A stretch of DNA of 64,000 nt from CAVROP01 sp050012175 (GCA_050012175.1 JBEKHR010000001.1:186001-250000); one strand, 5' to 3'. Shown: positions 41,931 to 50,534, numbered from the stretch's first letter. Made by a program: numbers and translations. The notes: generated by a model not told the origin, from the sequence alone.

Positions 41931-42753
41931 GAGTTCGAGATTCGAGACTCGAAACCGGAAACTCGTCTTCAGGGGATGGCCTTGGGGGCAGGGGTGGGCG
42001 TGTCGTCCAGCGAATTTCAAATTTCAAATCTCAAATTTCGATTTCCAAAGGCAGCGTGAGAGCAAGTTAGGTTTGGAGCCATCGCCGGCTCACCCCCTGC
42101 GAATTCCGAATCTCAAATCTCAAATTTCAAATTCTGAGCTCCCAGCTTCGGGCTCCAAATTTCCAATTGCAAATTTCGAACTCCCAGCTTCCCGTTCCAA
42201 ATTTCCAATTGCAAATTTCGAACTCGCAGCTTCCCGCTCCAAATTTCCAATTGCAAATTTCGAACTCCCAGCTTCCCGTTCCAAGTTTCCAATTGCAAAT
42301 TTCGAACTCGCAGTTTCCCGCTCCAAATTTCCAATTGCAAATTTCGAACTCCCAGTTTCCCGCTCCAACACGCGGGGCTTCACGCTTCTCGAGCTGATGG
42401 TGGTCCTGACGTTGCTCCTGATCCTCGCTACCATGTCCATGCCTATTTTTCAATTGGCCATCGTGCATGCGCGGGAGGCAGTCCTGAAGGATGATTTGTA
42501 CACGCTCCGGAAACTCATCGACGAATTTACTCTGGATAAGCAACGTCCGCCCACATCCCTGGATGACTTAGTGGATACGGGTTACCTGCGGAGCGGGATT
42601 CCTGTGGATCCTTTCACCGGGTCGAACCAAACCTGGCGCACGGATGTTGAGGATGTCCCGTTGAATCCCAGCCAAGCCGCGTCCGGAATAGTGGATGTGC
42701 ATAGCGGGTCGGATGAGATTGGGCTGGATGGGACGCCTTATAGCGGTTGGTGA
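41920..42753 (+). CDS. GspG-like pseudopilin with repeat-expanded N-terminal extension
   Basis: Conserved part from 42376: RG|FTLLELMVVLTLLLILATMSMPIF, with prepilin Gly at -1 and Glu+5, then TLRKLIDEFTLDKQRPPTSLDDLV, SGIPVDPFTGSNQTW, DVHSGSDEIGLDGTPYSGW, a normal GspG. No ATG, GTG or TTG lies in frame between 42076 and the cleavage site, so the frame must start upstream: GTG 41920 (chosen, overlapping the previous stop), TTG 42073, or ATG 41830 inside the previous gene. That gives a leader of ~100-180 residues instead of the usual 5-25, mostly 14-residue repeats (KFPIANFELPASRS) from 42157-42366. Either a real extended prepilin or a gene whose 5' end was invaded by repeats. Confidence 0.75.
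   Translation: MIGKSSRFETRNRKLVFRGWPWGQGWACRPANFKFQISNFDFQRQRESKLGLEPSPAHPLRIPNLKSQISNSELPASGSKFPIANFELPASRSKFPIANFELAASRSKFPIANFELPASRSKFPIANFELAVSRSKFPIANFELPVSRSNTRGFTLLELMVVLTLLLILATMSMPIFQLAIVHAREAVLKDDLYTLRKLIDEFTLDKQRPPTSLDDLVDTGYLRSGIPVDPFTGSNQTWRTDVEDVPLNPSQAASGIVDVHSGSDEIGLDGTPYSGW
42009..42366 (+). repeat. 42-bp tandem repeats (6 x 7 nt) within the pseudopilin reading frame
   Basis: Five full 42-bp units at 42157-42198, 42199-42240, 42241-42282, 42283-42324 and 42325-42366, differing at only a few positions (GTTCC/GCTCC, CCCAG/CGCAG, one AAG/AAA). A partial 35-bp unit (42122-42156) precedes. Before it, 42009-42055 and 42100-42130 have simpler CAAATTT-type heptamers. The core of each unit is AAATTTCCAATTGC then AAATTTCGAACTC. 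Being 14 codons long, units can be gained or lost without a frameshift. Confidence 0.95.
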
Positions 42754-42765
42754 GGAGGGCAGTTG

Positions 42766-42863
42766 AGAGTCGAAGAGTCGAGGAGTTGAAGAGTTGGCGG
42801 TCAATAGTTTCGGCCAATGCGTCTTCAACTTTTCGACTCTTCGACTCCTTGACTCCTCGACTT
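42766..42863. repeat. inverted heptamer arrays between pseudopilin and gspF
   Basis: Left arm ~42766-42802: AGAGTCGAAGAGTCGAGGAG and TTGAAGAGTT. Right arm ~42826-42863: CTTCAACTTTTCGACTCTTC and GACTCCTTGACTCCTCGAC. The arms are complementary over most of their length and could fold into a ~30-bp hairpin between two genes of the secretion operon. Confidence 0.85.
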
Positions 42864-42866
42864 GAA

Positions 42867-44072
42867 ATGGCTGAATTCGTTTGCAAAATCGGGACGGGCA
42901 CGGGCAAGGTCTTGGTCCAGACGGAGCAGGCTGGTTCGGAAGCTGAACTACGTCATCGGCTGAGAAACGAAGGGTTCTACGTTTTCTCCGTTCGGTCCAA
43001 AGAGACCTTGAGCGCGCGGTGGGCTCCCGGAGGGGGAGGCCGCATCAAGCCGGACGATTTCCTCCTCTTTAATCAACAATTCCTGACCCTTTCGAAATCC
43101 GGACTGCCGTTGCAAAAATCCCTGGAATTGTTGGCCGGTCAAGCCCAGAGCGAAGCGCTCCGGGGGGCATTGAACAAAGTCCAGGAAAAAGTTCGGGCGG
43201 GGGCGCTGCTTTCCGAGGCATTCGAATCGGTGGGCCGGTTTCCCAAAATGTATTGCGCGACACTCAGTGCCGGGGAGCGGAGCGGCAGCCTGGACCGGGT
43301 TCTCGCTCACTACCTCACGTATCAGAAGACTTCGCGCACCTTCCGCAAGAAGTTCCTGTCCGCCCTCATTTATCCTGCTTTCCTGATGACCTTCCTGGTG
43401 GTTTTGATTTCTTTTATTATCACTTTCGTCGTTCCGAAATTTGCCATGCTTTACGCTGAGCTCGAGGTGCAATTACCGGTCTTTACAGTCTTCATGATCT
43501 CCCTGTCACAGGGGGTGAAGCGTTTCGCGCCGGTCATTCTGGTGGGGATCGTGCTGGCTGTGATGGGGACGCGCGGGCTATTTCGTTCCCGGCGCGTGCG
43601 CTTCGCATGGGAACGCGCAAAGTTCAGCATGCCCATGGTGGGGAAACTCTTGCTGAAGTTCTCCGTGGCGGAATTCGCGCGGACACTCTCCACTCTGTTA
43701 CAGGGTGGCATCCCCATTGTTTCCGCGCTGGAGACCGCGAAAGACTCAGTGACCAGCCCCCTGATGGCAGAGGCGATTGCGAAAGCTCAAAAGGAGGTGA
43801 TCGCCGGTCGCGCGCTCAGCGCCAGCCTGCGCCCATGCGGTTTGTTCCCTCCCCTTGCTCTGGATATGATGGAAGTGGGCGAATCTACCGGCGCCATGTC
43901 CAATATGCTGGAGGCCCTGGCGGAGTTCTTTGAGGAAGATGTAACCGTTGATCTGGGTACGCTCGTGGCTTTAGTGGACCCGATTATGATCGCCGGCATG
44001 GCTATCGTGGTGGCGACGGTGCTGGTGGCATTCTACCTGCCCCTGTTCTCCATGGCAGCGCAGGTTCACTGA
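42867..44072 (+). CDS. type II secretion/type IV pilus inner-membrane platform protein (GspF/PilC)
   Basis: 401 residues from ATG 42867; the frame is open to 42747 but that part is repeat DNA. Polytopic platform protein that turns ATPase action into pseudopilus growth. Two GspF repeats: QQFLTLSKSGLPLQKSLELLAGQ ... LSAGERSGSLDRVLAHYLTYQ, then AEFARTLSTLLQGGIPIVSALETAKD ... MMEVGESTGAMSNMLEALAEFFEEDV. Three membrane segments at ~FLSALIYPAFLMTFLVVLISFIITFVVP, FAPVILVGIVLAVMG and VDPIMIAGMAIVVATVLVAFYLPLF. Confidence 0.94.
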   Translation: MAEFVCKIGTGTGKVLVQTEQAGSEAELRHRLRNEGFYVFSVRSKETLSARWAPGGGGRIKPDDFLLFNQQFLTLSKSGLPLQKSLELLAGQAQSEALRGALNKVQEKVRAGALLSEAFESVGRFPKMYCATLSAGERSGSLDRVLAHYLTYQKTSRTFRKKFLSALIYPAFLMTFLVVLISFIITFVVPKFAMLYAELEVQLPVFTVFMISLSQGVKRFAPVILVGIVLAVMGTRGLFRSRRVRFAWERAKFSMPMVGKLLLKFSVAEFARTLSTLLQGGIPIVSALETAKDSVTSPLMAEAIAKAQKEVIAGRALSASLRPCGLFPPLALDMMEVGESTGAMSNMLEALAEFFEEDVTVDLGTLVALVDPIMIAGMAIVVATVLVAFYLPLFSMAAQVH

Positions 44073-44116
44073 AGGATTTTGGAGGTTGCTGAAAGCAACT
44101 TGTTGGGAGGTGGAAG

Positions 44117-45724
44117 TTGGGAGAAATGACTCCGGAGTTAAGCGCCGAATTCGAGCAAGTGCGCCAATTGGCAGCCCGCTATCATTTTGATTTTGTGGAT
44201 TTGAGGGATTGTCGTCCAGACGGGGAATTACTCCGCACGATCCCGCTGGACACGATGCTCCATTACCAGTTTCTCCCGCTTGAGGCACACGATCACCAGT
44301 TAGTTATCGTGGTGGCCGACCCCACCGATTTATCCCGGCTGGATGAGCTGGAAATGAAGCTCGACCGGCAATTGGTTGTTCGTGTGGCCCCGCCGAGCCA
44401 AGTGCGTGATTTCCTGAAAAAAACAGAGCCTTCCCAGAGGGTGCTGGACGAGGCCACCGAGGAGTTTCGGCTGGACGTCATCAGCGAGGAAGAGGCCGCG
44501 GGCGAAGGTCTTTCGCTCGAGCACCTGGTTGAGGAGCGAGACGTCAGCCCCATGATCCGGCTGGTGGATTCCATCATCTTTGCCGGGCTGGAGCGGCGCG
44601 CGAGTGATGTCCACATCGAAAGCCGTGACAACTCCGTGGTGGTGAAGTTCAGGGTTGACGGCGTCCTGCAGCAGGCGATGGCCCCTTTGGCGAGGGAATT
44701 CCAGTCCAACCTCATCACCCGCATCAAGGTGATGGCGGAATTGGATATCGCCGAACGCCGCGTCCCTCAGGACGGCCGCTTCCGAGTGCGCTACCGTGGG
44801 CGTCCGATTGATTTCCGCGTGTCCATTATGCCTTCGATCCATGGTGAGGACGCGGTGTTGCGCATCCTGGATAAGCAATCGCTGCACGAGAAGTTCCGCC
44901 AGTTGCGCCTGGAAGTCCTGGGGCTCGCGGACCGCGAAATCAAGCGGCTGCGAAAATTCATCCGCGAGCCTTACGGCATGGTGCTGGTGACCGGACCGAC
45001 GGGTAGCGGGAAGACCACGACGCTTTACGCCGCGCTTTCGGAAATCAAAAGCGACGAAGATAAGATCATCACCATCGAAGATCCGGTTGAGTATCAGCTC
45101 CGCGGCGTTACCCAGATTCCGGTGAACGAAAAGCGTGGACTGACTTTCGCTCGCGGTCTGAGGTCCATATTGCGCCATGATCCTGACAAGATCATGGTGG
45201 GCGAGATTCGCGATAACGAGACGGCACAGATCGCTATCCAATCCGCCCTGACCGGCCACTTGGTTTTCACCACCGTGCACGCGAACAACGTGGTCGACGT
45301 GCTGGGCCGCTTCCTGAACATGGGCGTCGAACCTTATAACTTTGTATCCGCGCTCAACTGCATCCTGGCTCAGCGATTGGTGCGGACGCTGTGCGAAGAG
45401 TGCAAGCGTGGCACGGAAATGTCTCCAGAAATGTTCGAGGAGTCCGGCCAAGCCCCTGAGGCCTGGCGCGGCATCACCTTCTACGAGAGCGTTGGGTGCC
45501 AGGCGTGCGCCCAGGCGGGGTTCCGTGGACGTACTGCCATTGGTGAATTGTTGGCCCTCTCGGACCGCGTGCGCGAACTTATTCTCGACAAGAAACCGAG
45601 TTCGGAGATTCGCCGTGTGGCACGGGAAGAAGGCATGGTGACACTGCGTGAGTCGGCGCTGGAGAAGGTCCGGCTTGGGGTCACCACCTTCAAGGAGATC
45701 AACAAGGTCACCTTTGTGGAGTGA
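44117..45724 (+). CDS. type II secretion/type IV pilus assembly ATPase (GspE/PilB)
   Basis: 535 residues from TTG 44117 (ATG 44126 also possible). Cytoplasmic hexameric ATPase that powers pseudopilus assembly. N-terminal MshEN/N1E domain (ARYHFDFVDL, PLDTMLHYQFLPLEAHDHQLVIVVADPTD), then SDVHIESRDNSVVVKFRVDGVL, Walker A GPTGSGKTT (~293), Asp box ITIEDPVEY, Walker B IMVGEIRDNETA (~359), His box TGHLVFTTVHAN. The tetracysteine zinc site CEECKRG...CQACAQAGFRGR (~425-470) places it with GspE/PilB rather than retraction PilT. Confidence 0.96.
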   Translation: MGEMTPELSAEFEQVRQLAARYHFDFVDLRDCRPDGELLRTIPLDTMLHYQFLPLEAHDHQLVIVVADPTDLSRLDELEMKLDRQLVVRVAPPSQVRDFLKKTEPSQRVLDEATEEFRLDVISEEEAAGEGLSLEHLVEERDVSPMIRLVDSIIFAGLERRASDVHIESRDNSVVVKFRVDGVLQQAMAPLAREFQSNLITRIKVMAELDIAERRVPQDGRFRVRYRGRPIDFRVSIMPSIHGEDAVLRILDKQSLHEKFRQLRLEVLGLADREIKRLRKFIREPYGMVLVTGPTGSGKTTTLYAALSEIKSDEDKIITIEDPVEYQLRGVTQIPVNEKRGLTFARGLRSILRHDPDKIMVGEIRDNETAQIAIQSALTGHLVFTTVHANNVVDVLGRFLNMGVEPYNFVSALNCILAQRLVRTLCEECKRGTEMSPEMFEESGQAPEAWRGITFYESVGCQACAQAGFRGRTAIGELLALSDRVRELILDKKPSSEIRRVAREEGMVTLRESALEKVRLGVTTFKEINKVTFVE

Positions 45725-45749
45725 TCCGAGCGGGCCGGTGGTCAGAGAA

Positions 45750-46718
45750 ATGATGAATTGGGAAACGCTAAAAGCCAGACTCTTGCCCAGGCGGGGGGAA
45801 AGAACCGGCTCCTTCGTTTTGCCCTCCGTGGTTCTCGATATGCAGCCTGGTTTTGTCGCCGGCGCAAGACTGGATAGGTCATCGCGTCAGGTACGCCGGG
45901 TGGCCGTCCGGCAGCTTGAGGCCGGAGCGTTGGAACCCCTTCCCAGCCGGCCTAACCTGGCCAAGCAGGAGGTGGTTCGGCGGGCTGTCCGTGAAGTCCT
46001 GGAAGCAGTCGGCAATAGCAGTGGCCGGCTGGGCATCCTCTTGCCGGACCCTTCCGTGCGCGTCGCTATCCTGCGCTTTGAGACGCTCCCTGACAATCGT
46101 GACGAAGCGGAGGCGCTGGTGCGATGGAAGATGGGAGGCATTCTTCCGTTTCCAGCGGAGGAAGCCAGAGTCAGCTACCAACGGCTCTCCAAGGGAGACC
46201 AATCCGTCGAGTTGCTGGCTATGGCATTGCGGAATTCCGTAGTGGCGGAATACGAGGCGGCCTTCGAGACTGTGAGTGCCGGCCCGGCGCTGGTCCTGCC
46301 TGCCACGGCGGCCCTTCTTCCCTTGTTACCCGCCGGAAGCCAAGGAAGCCAGGTCCTTGTGCACGTCTGTTCGGGTTCGGTGACCACGGTGGTGACGGTA
46401 GGAGACGGCATTAGCTTCTGGCGCAATCGCCTGCTTGAGGCCCACACGGCAGAGGATGACGCGGAAGTGGTCCGCGAAATCGCGCGCGTAGTGGCGACTT
46501 GCCGCGACCACCTTAAGAGTGAGATCGAGGACTTGTGGATTTACGTCCGACCGCCGGCAACACGCTCACTGGACAAGGAAATCGCGGAAGCCGCAGGTCG
46601 GCATGTTCGGCTCCTGACCAACTCAGCTTCGCACGCGGCGACCCTTCCCCCCGCCGAGAAGAAGATTTTGGAAGGTTTCGGCATGACGTTTGCCGGACTG
46701 CTGGAGAACCAAAACTAG
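45750..46718 (+). CDS. PilM-like assembly protein (actin-fold)
   Basis: 322 residues from ATG 45750. Cytoplasmic actin-like protein that binds the N-terminus of PilN and links the ATPase/platform to PilNOP. Recognised from the degenerate actin-fold pattern: VVLDMQPGFVAGARLD, GILLPDPSVRVAILRFETLPDNRDEAEALVRWKMGGILPF, VLVHVCSGSVTTVVTVGDGISFWR. Its position before PilN- and PilO-like genes supports the call. Canonical ATP-binding motifs are weak. Confidence 0.8.
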   Translation: MMNWETLKARLLPRRGERTGSFVLPSVVLDMQPGFVAGARLDRSSRQVRRVAVRQLEAGALEPLPSRPNLAKQEVVRRAVREVLEAVGNSSGRLGILLPDPSVRVAILRFETLPDNRDEAEALVRWKMGGILPFPAEEARVSYQRLSKGDQSVELLAMALRNSVVAEYEAAFETVSAGPALVLPATAALLPLLPAGSQGSQVLVHVCSGSVTTVVTVGDGISFWRNRLLEAHTAEDDAEVVREIARVVATCRDHLKSEIEDLWIYVRPPATRSLDKEIAEAAGRHVRLLTNSASHAATLPPAEKKILEGFGMTFAGLLENQN

Positions 46719-46722
46719 GCCC

Positions 46723-47310
46723 ATGAAAGTCGTACTGAATCTGGCTATTCCGCCCAGCGCGCGCGAGCGCTACGCGCTCTATTGGGCTATCCCAGCTACG
46801 CTGCTGGGTGTTACAGGATTGGCCTTTCTCCTGTTGTTCACGGTTCGTTCATTCCGCGAATACAAGGCCGTGCAGAAGTCCGTCGCCGAGCAGCAGGGAC
46901 GGGAGAACACTCTGCGCGCCCAGGAAATGGCGCTGCGCAAACAACTGGAGGAGCCGGAGTATCGCCGGCTTCTCGACGACGTGCAGTTCGTTAACGCGCT
47001 GATTGAAAAGAAGCGGGTCTCACTGACCGGCTTGGCCGCAGACATTACCGATCTCATGCCGGATGAGGTGCGCCTTACGGGGCTGGCCTTGGCGCCGGAG
47101 GGCCAGGAACTGGCCGTCCGGTTCGTGATTACAGGCAAGAGCGAAGAAGCCATCGAGCGTTTTCTGAGCGACCTTGAGGACTCGCCCCACTTTAGAGATG
47201 TAGCGATTGTCAATCAAGGGTTCGAGCAGACAGGTGCCGCTTCCGAGCTGGAGAACATCGCCTGCACAGCGCACTACATGCCAGGCGAGAGTGAAGCATC
47301 GGGGGAATAA
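46723..47310 (+). CDS. PilN-like inner-membrane assembly protein
   Basis: 195 residues from ATG 46723. Short N-terminus MKVVLNLAIPPSARERY (PilN begins with an I/V-NLxP motif that docks into PilM; here VLNLAIPP). One membrane helix LYWAIPATLLGVTGLAFLLLFTV, a periplasmic coiled coil (SFREYKAVQKSVAEQQGRENTLRAQEMALRKQLEEP), then a ferredoxin-like domain (VRLTGLALAPEGQELAVRFVITGKSEEAIERFLSDLEDSPHFRDVAI) typical of PilN/GspL. Confidence 0.87.
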   Translation: MKVVLNLAIPPSARERYALYWAIPATLLGVTGLAFLLLFTVRSFREYKAVQKSVAEQQGRENTLRAQEMALRKQLEEPEYRRLLDDVQFVNALIEKKRVSLTGLAADITDLMPDEVRLTGLALAPEGQELAVRFVITGKSEEAIERFLSDLEDSPHFRDVAIVNQGFEQTGAASELENIACTAHYMPGESEASGE

Positions 47311-47862
47311 TTGCCAAGGAGTCATCGCCAGACCGTAACCCGCGTTTTCCAAATAGCCGGCGCTTCCTTGGTTCTGCTCGACGTGTTGCTTTATTTCGGA
47401 ATGTTCCGATCCACCCAAGCGCTGGTTTCCTCGGAGCAACAACAGTTTGCCGCCCTGCGCCGGCGCATCTATGACGCGGAGGTTCGTATCGAGCGCCTGA
47501 AGAAGTTCCGCGAGGCATTGCCGGAGGCGGGCCAAAGGCTTGCCGCGTTAGAACGAGACCATGCTCCGCCCCGGCGCCAGGGATTCTCGCAGGCCGCCAA
47601 GCTCGTGCGACGTGTGACGGAGCAATCCGGGACGCAGCTTGCCAGCGTCGCTTACAAGTTGGACAACAACGCTTCCGGACCGCTGCAGCGTCTGGGATTG
47701 GTGATCATTGTTGCGGGGCGCTTCCCGGCTCTGCTGAAGTTCGCACATGCTCTTGAGACAGCGAGCGATTTCATCGTGATTCGGAGTTTCAACATTGCTG
47801 CTGCGGGTGATTCGCCCGATTTGGAGTTACGGCTGGCTGCTGACTTATATTTGACGCCATGA
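47311..47862 (+). CDS. PilO/GspM-like inner-membrane assembly protein
   Basis: 183 residues from TTG 47311, immediately after the pilN stop. One membrane helix (IAGASLVLLDVLLYFGMF), coiled coil (ALVSSEQQQFAALRRRIYDAEVRIERLKKFREALP), and a C-terminal ferredoxin-like fold (GLVIIVAGRFPALLKFAHALETASDFIVIRSFNIAAAG) as in PilO, which pairs with PilN in the periplasm. Confidence 0.85.
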   Translation: MPRSHRQTVTRVFQIAGASLVLLDVLLYFGMFRSTQALVSSEQQQFAALRRRIYDAEVRIERLKKFREALPEAGQRLAALERDHAPPRRQGFSQAAKLVRRVTEQSGTQLASVAYKLDNNASGPLQRLGLVIIVAGRFPALLKFAHALETASDFIVIRSFNIAAAGDSPDLELRLAADLYLTP

Positions 47863-48437
47863 AGGCAACTGGACACTTTGAGAAATGGGGCGCGGGCGTT
47901 CTGGGCGTAGTGTCGTTCGCCCTGCTCGTAAACCTCGTGCTGCATATTAACCGGGGGCACGCCGGGGACACGCGTCCCCGGGCGACGACTCCCCTCCGCG
48001 CCAAGGCAACCACTCTCCCAGGCCCCAAGGCCCCCGCGGGGAAACAGAGAGTATCGGATGAGCTGTCGCGCTACAACCCCGTCGTAAAGCTGGACCTGCT
48101 GAAGGAACTCGAAGAACGCCCGCTCCCAGAGTTGGACCGGAACCCCTTCGAGTTCGTGGCGACTTCCCCCAAGTCAGGGCCTGGTTCTGCCACCCTGCCT
48201 GGACCGCCTCCTCCGCCGCCTACTCCTCCCCCCCCGGTGACCTTGAAGCCCATGGGCTATTCCGAGGGGAAGGGGGGAGTCAAGGAAGCAATGATTTCTG
48301 ATGAAGACCAGGTTTTCGTAGTCCACGAGGGTGATTCCGTCGGGACTCGATACAAGGTCATCAAAATAACACCCACGGTGATTACCGTCGAAGATGCCAC
48401 CATTCACCAAACCGTTGATTTGCCCGTCCCGCCGTAA
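47859..48437 (+). CDS. PilP/GspC-like periplasmic linker protein
   Basis: 192 residues; ATG overlaps the previous stop by 4 nt. N-terminal membrane helix (GVLGVVSFALLVNLVLHI), a variable linker, a proline run (LPGPPPPPPTPPPPVTLKP, ~108-126), and a C-terminal HR-like beta domain (MGYSEGKGGVKEAMISDEDQVFVVHEGDSVGTRYKVIKITPTVITVED). It should bridge the inner-membrane complex to the secretin. The bitopic anchor rather than a lipobox is more GspC-like. Confidence 0.82.
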   Translation: MKATGHFEKWGAGVLGVVSFALLVNLVLHINRGHAGDTRPRATTPLRAKATTLPGPKAPAGKQRVSDELSRYNPVVKLDLLKELEERPLPELDRNPFEFVATSPKSGPGSATLPGPPPPPPTPPPPVTLKPMGYSEGKGGVKEAMISDEDQVFVVHEGDSVGTRYKVIKITPTVITVEDATIHQTVDLPVPP

Positions 48438-49293
48438 CTCTGTCGGCGGTCCAGGACTCGATTCCGGTTTCGCGCTGCTGTTTGTCATGCTGGCGGCCAC
48501 CGTCTTGTTGATCGGCCTGACTGCCGTGCTGCCCAGCATCTATCTGGAGGGCCAGCGGGAGCGCGAACAGGAACTCATCTTCCGCGGCACGCAGTACGCT
48601 CGCGCTATCGCGGGCTTTCACCAGAAGTTCCAAAGATACCCAACCAGCGTCAACGAACTGACGAAGCTGACCAATGGATTCCGCTTCCTGCGGAAGGAAT
48701 TTACTGACCCGATGACGCCCAATGGGAAGTGGCGGTTCATCCACGCGAATGCGCAGGGAGTTCTGCTGGACTCGAAAACGCAAGGCCCTTCATCGGGAGG
48801 GCAGGGTCAACCGGGCGCCGGCCAAGGTACAGGCGGGTTCGGGATGTCCGGCACTTCGAGCATGGGCGGAAGCGCCTCTGGCCAGCAGGGAATGGGCGGT
48901 AGTGGATTTGGTCAGTCAACGGGACGTTTCTCTCTGAATTCCACCTCCGCCGGAAGTACCTCGACCGCACAGGGGAATTCCTCTTTCTTTGGCGAGGGTA
49001 TCCAGGGCGGGGGGACATTCATTGTCGGCGTTGCCAGCAGCAGCCATAAGCAATCGATCCGCATTTGGAATCAGAAAACACGCTATGACGAGTGGGAGTT
49101 CATTGGCGTGGATCTGGGTGCGCTTGGCATCGCGACCTCCATCCCGGGGCTCCCGCAAGGTGTCGGTGGGCAGCCGGGTCAAGGAGGCCAGCCAAACACC
49201 TTCGGCCAGCCGCCTACTGGAAATCCTGTGCCGCCGGGGCAAAATCAAGGTATGTTTCCGCCCTCAGATGGGTCCACCTCTACGCAGCAGTGA
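48394..49293 (+). CDS. pseudopilin-like protein with Gly/Gln-rich C-terminus
   Basis: 299 residues, overlapping the previous gene by 44 nt. N-terminal prepilin-like segment SG|FALLFVMLAATVLLIGLTAVLP (about residues 25-47) with Gly at -1 but Phe instead of Glu at +5, as in GspK/minor pseudopilins. Then EREQELIFRGTQYARAIAGFHQKFQRYPTSVNELTKLTNGFRFLRKEFTDPMTPNGKWRFI, a motif block of acidobacterial/deltaproteobacterial pseudopilins. The last ~160 residues are Gly, Ser, Gln and Pro rich with a short ordered island (FIVGVASSSHKQSIRIWNQKTRYDEWEFIGVDL). Probably a tip or minor pseudopilin. Confidence 0.82.
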   Translation: MPPFTKPLICPSRRNSVGGPGLDSGFALLFVMLAATVLLIGLTAVLPSIYLEGQREREQELIFRGTQYARAIAGFHQKFQRYPTSVNELTKLTNGFRFLRKEFTDPMTPNGKWRFIHANAQGVLLDSKTQGPSSGGQGQPGAGQGTGGFGMSGTSSMGGSASGQQGMGGSGFGQSTGRFSLNSTSAGSTSTAQGNSSFFGEGIQGGGTFIVGVASSSHKQSIRIWNQKTRYDEWEFIGVDLGALGIATSIPGLPQGVGGQPGQGGQPNTFGQPPTGNPVPPGQNQGMFPPSDGSTSTQQ

Positions 49294-49721
49294 TCAGATT
49301 TTTTGATCTTTGAACTGTCGGGCTCCGAGACAACGGCGCTCTTTGGGAGAGCATCGAATTTTTGAACAGACAGGCGGCCGTGCTTGTCAATGGGGTGCTG
49401 GTGCCCTTTAACGGCACATGCCAGGTTGATCCGTCCCGGTTGGTTCGGGAACTCCCTGCTAGATGCTGGGTAAAAGGCCTGTTTGGTGACTCGATCATTG
49501 CACCTTTTCGACAACGCCGATAATCGAGCCCTCTTGCAGGAAATGGCGAATTTTGGGGTTTTCATATAGACTCTAACTGGACGAGGCGATTTTTAGATTT
49601 TGGATTCAAATCTCAAATTCTGGATCATGAGCCTTAGCCGGTTGCAGAAAGGCGCGACTCTCTTGGCGCCTTAAGGTGCCAGGATTCAGGAGCCAGGAGA
49701 CAGCAATCTGCTAAAGCAGTT
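49294..49721. other. intergenic region with short heptamer tracts
   Basis: 428 bp after the secretion operon. 49588-49627 has AT-rich heptamer-like units (TTAGATTTTGGATTCAAATC) and 49677-49703 a short CAGGATT/CAGGAGC tract. 49655-49676 contains TTGGCGCCTTAAGGTGCCA, an inverted repeat. No gene is seen. Confidence 0.6.
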
Positions 49722-50534
49722 ATGAGCGGGGTTCGCCGAATGATTCGCGGCAATTGCGTGGCAAGAGTGTTTCTTGGTTTTGGCCTTGCTGTGTCGCTGC
49801 TGGCCGCAGCTTGCGGAGGTTCGACCCAGACACCGATTATAGTTACCATTAGCCCCACGACTGCTTACGTCCCGGCGTCGTACGCTTTGCAGTTTGGTGC
49901 CACGGTGGCAGGGACAGCGAACGCTGCCGTTGTGTGGAGTGTAGGCAATGCGGTAGGTGGGAGTTCCACTGTCGGGTTCATTTCACAGACGGGTTTTTAC
50001 CAGGCGCCGGTCAGAGTGCCTTCGCCCAACCATGTAACCGTCATGGTTACCAGCCAGGAGGACGATACCAAGTCTGCCTCCGCCACCGTGACCATTGTGA
50101 CGCAGTCGTCCGGTGCGAATACCGTGCAGGTGGCTTCCGGCCAAACGACTTCGAATATCAATATACAGGTTTCGCCATTGACTCCAACCTTGTCCATTTA
50201 CGGTGCGGGTACGTGCAGCGGTAGCACATGCTCGACGGCGGCTGCCGGGGTGGAAGTTGCACAGGGAAGCTCGGCGACTATCTTCGTGGTCGGCAATGGG
50301 ATAGTTTCGGGGACTGTCTACTCGATCAGCGGAAACCCGGCCGATGTGACCGTGGTGCAGCCCTCCGGCTCCCAGTTCGGTCAGACTAACGATGGCACGC
50401 CGTCGGTAACTTTCGATATTAGGGTGAGCTCCAACGCTGTGCCGGGGCCGCGAAATATCATGGTGACAAATCCAATTACAGGCGAACTTTCCGCCTTTGT
50501 GGGGGGGGTACTGATTACCCCCTCGGGGCCATAA
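49722..50534 (+). CDS. exported lipoprotein with Ig-like domain
   Basis: 270 residues from ATG 49722 (ATG 49740 also in frame). Lipoprotein signal with lipobox LAAAC (Cys at about 31). Mature protein is almost all beta: VTISPTTAYVPASYALQFGATVAGTANAAVVWSVG is an Ig-like/BIG2 opening; the middle and end (SVTFDIRVSSNAVPGPRNIMVTNP) look like a second Ig-like fold. Thr/Ser/Val-rich, as common in acidobacterial surface lipoproteins. Next two genes follow within 4 nt, so the three form an operon. Confidence 0.8.
   Translation: MSGVRRMIRGNCVARVFLGFGLAVSLLAAACGGSTQTPIIVTISPTTAYVPASYALQFGATVAGTANAAVVWSVGNAVGGSSTVGFISQTGFYQAPVRVPSPNHVTVMVTSQEDDTKSASATVTIVTQSSGANTVQVASGQTTSNINIQVSPLTPTLSIYGAGTCSGSTCSTAAAGVEVAQGSSATIFVVGNGIVSGTVYSISGNPADVTVVQPSGSQFGQTNDGTPSVTFDIRVSSNAVPGPRNIMVTNPITGELSAFVGGVLITPSGP

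Noticed and set aside
42157..42366. Regular repeats that could be read as a CRISPR array
   Set aside because: Units are contiguous 42-bp tandem copies without unique spacers, and they lie in a reading frame; no cas genes in the window.
44330..45451. Minus-strand open frame of 373 codons
   Set aside because: Antisense to the GspE ATPase with intact Walker motifs.
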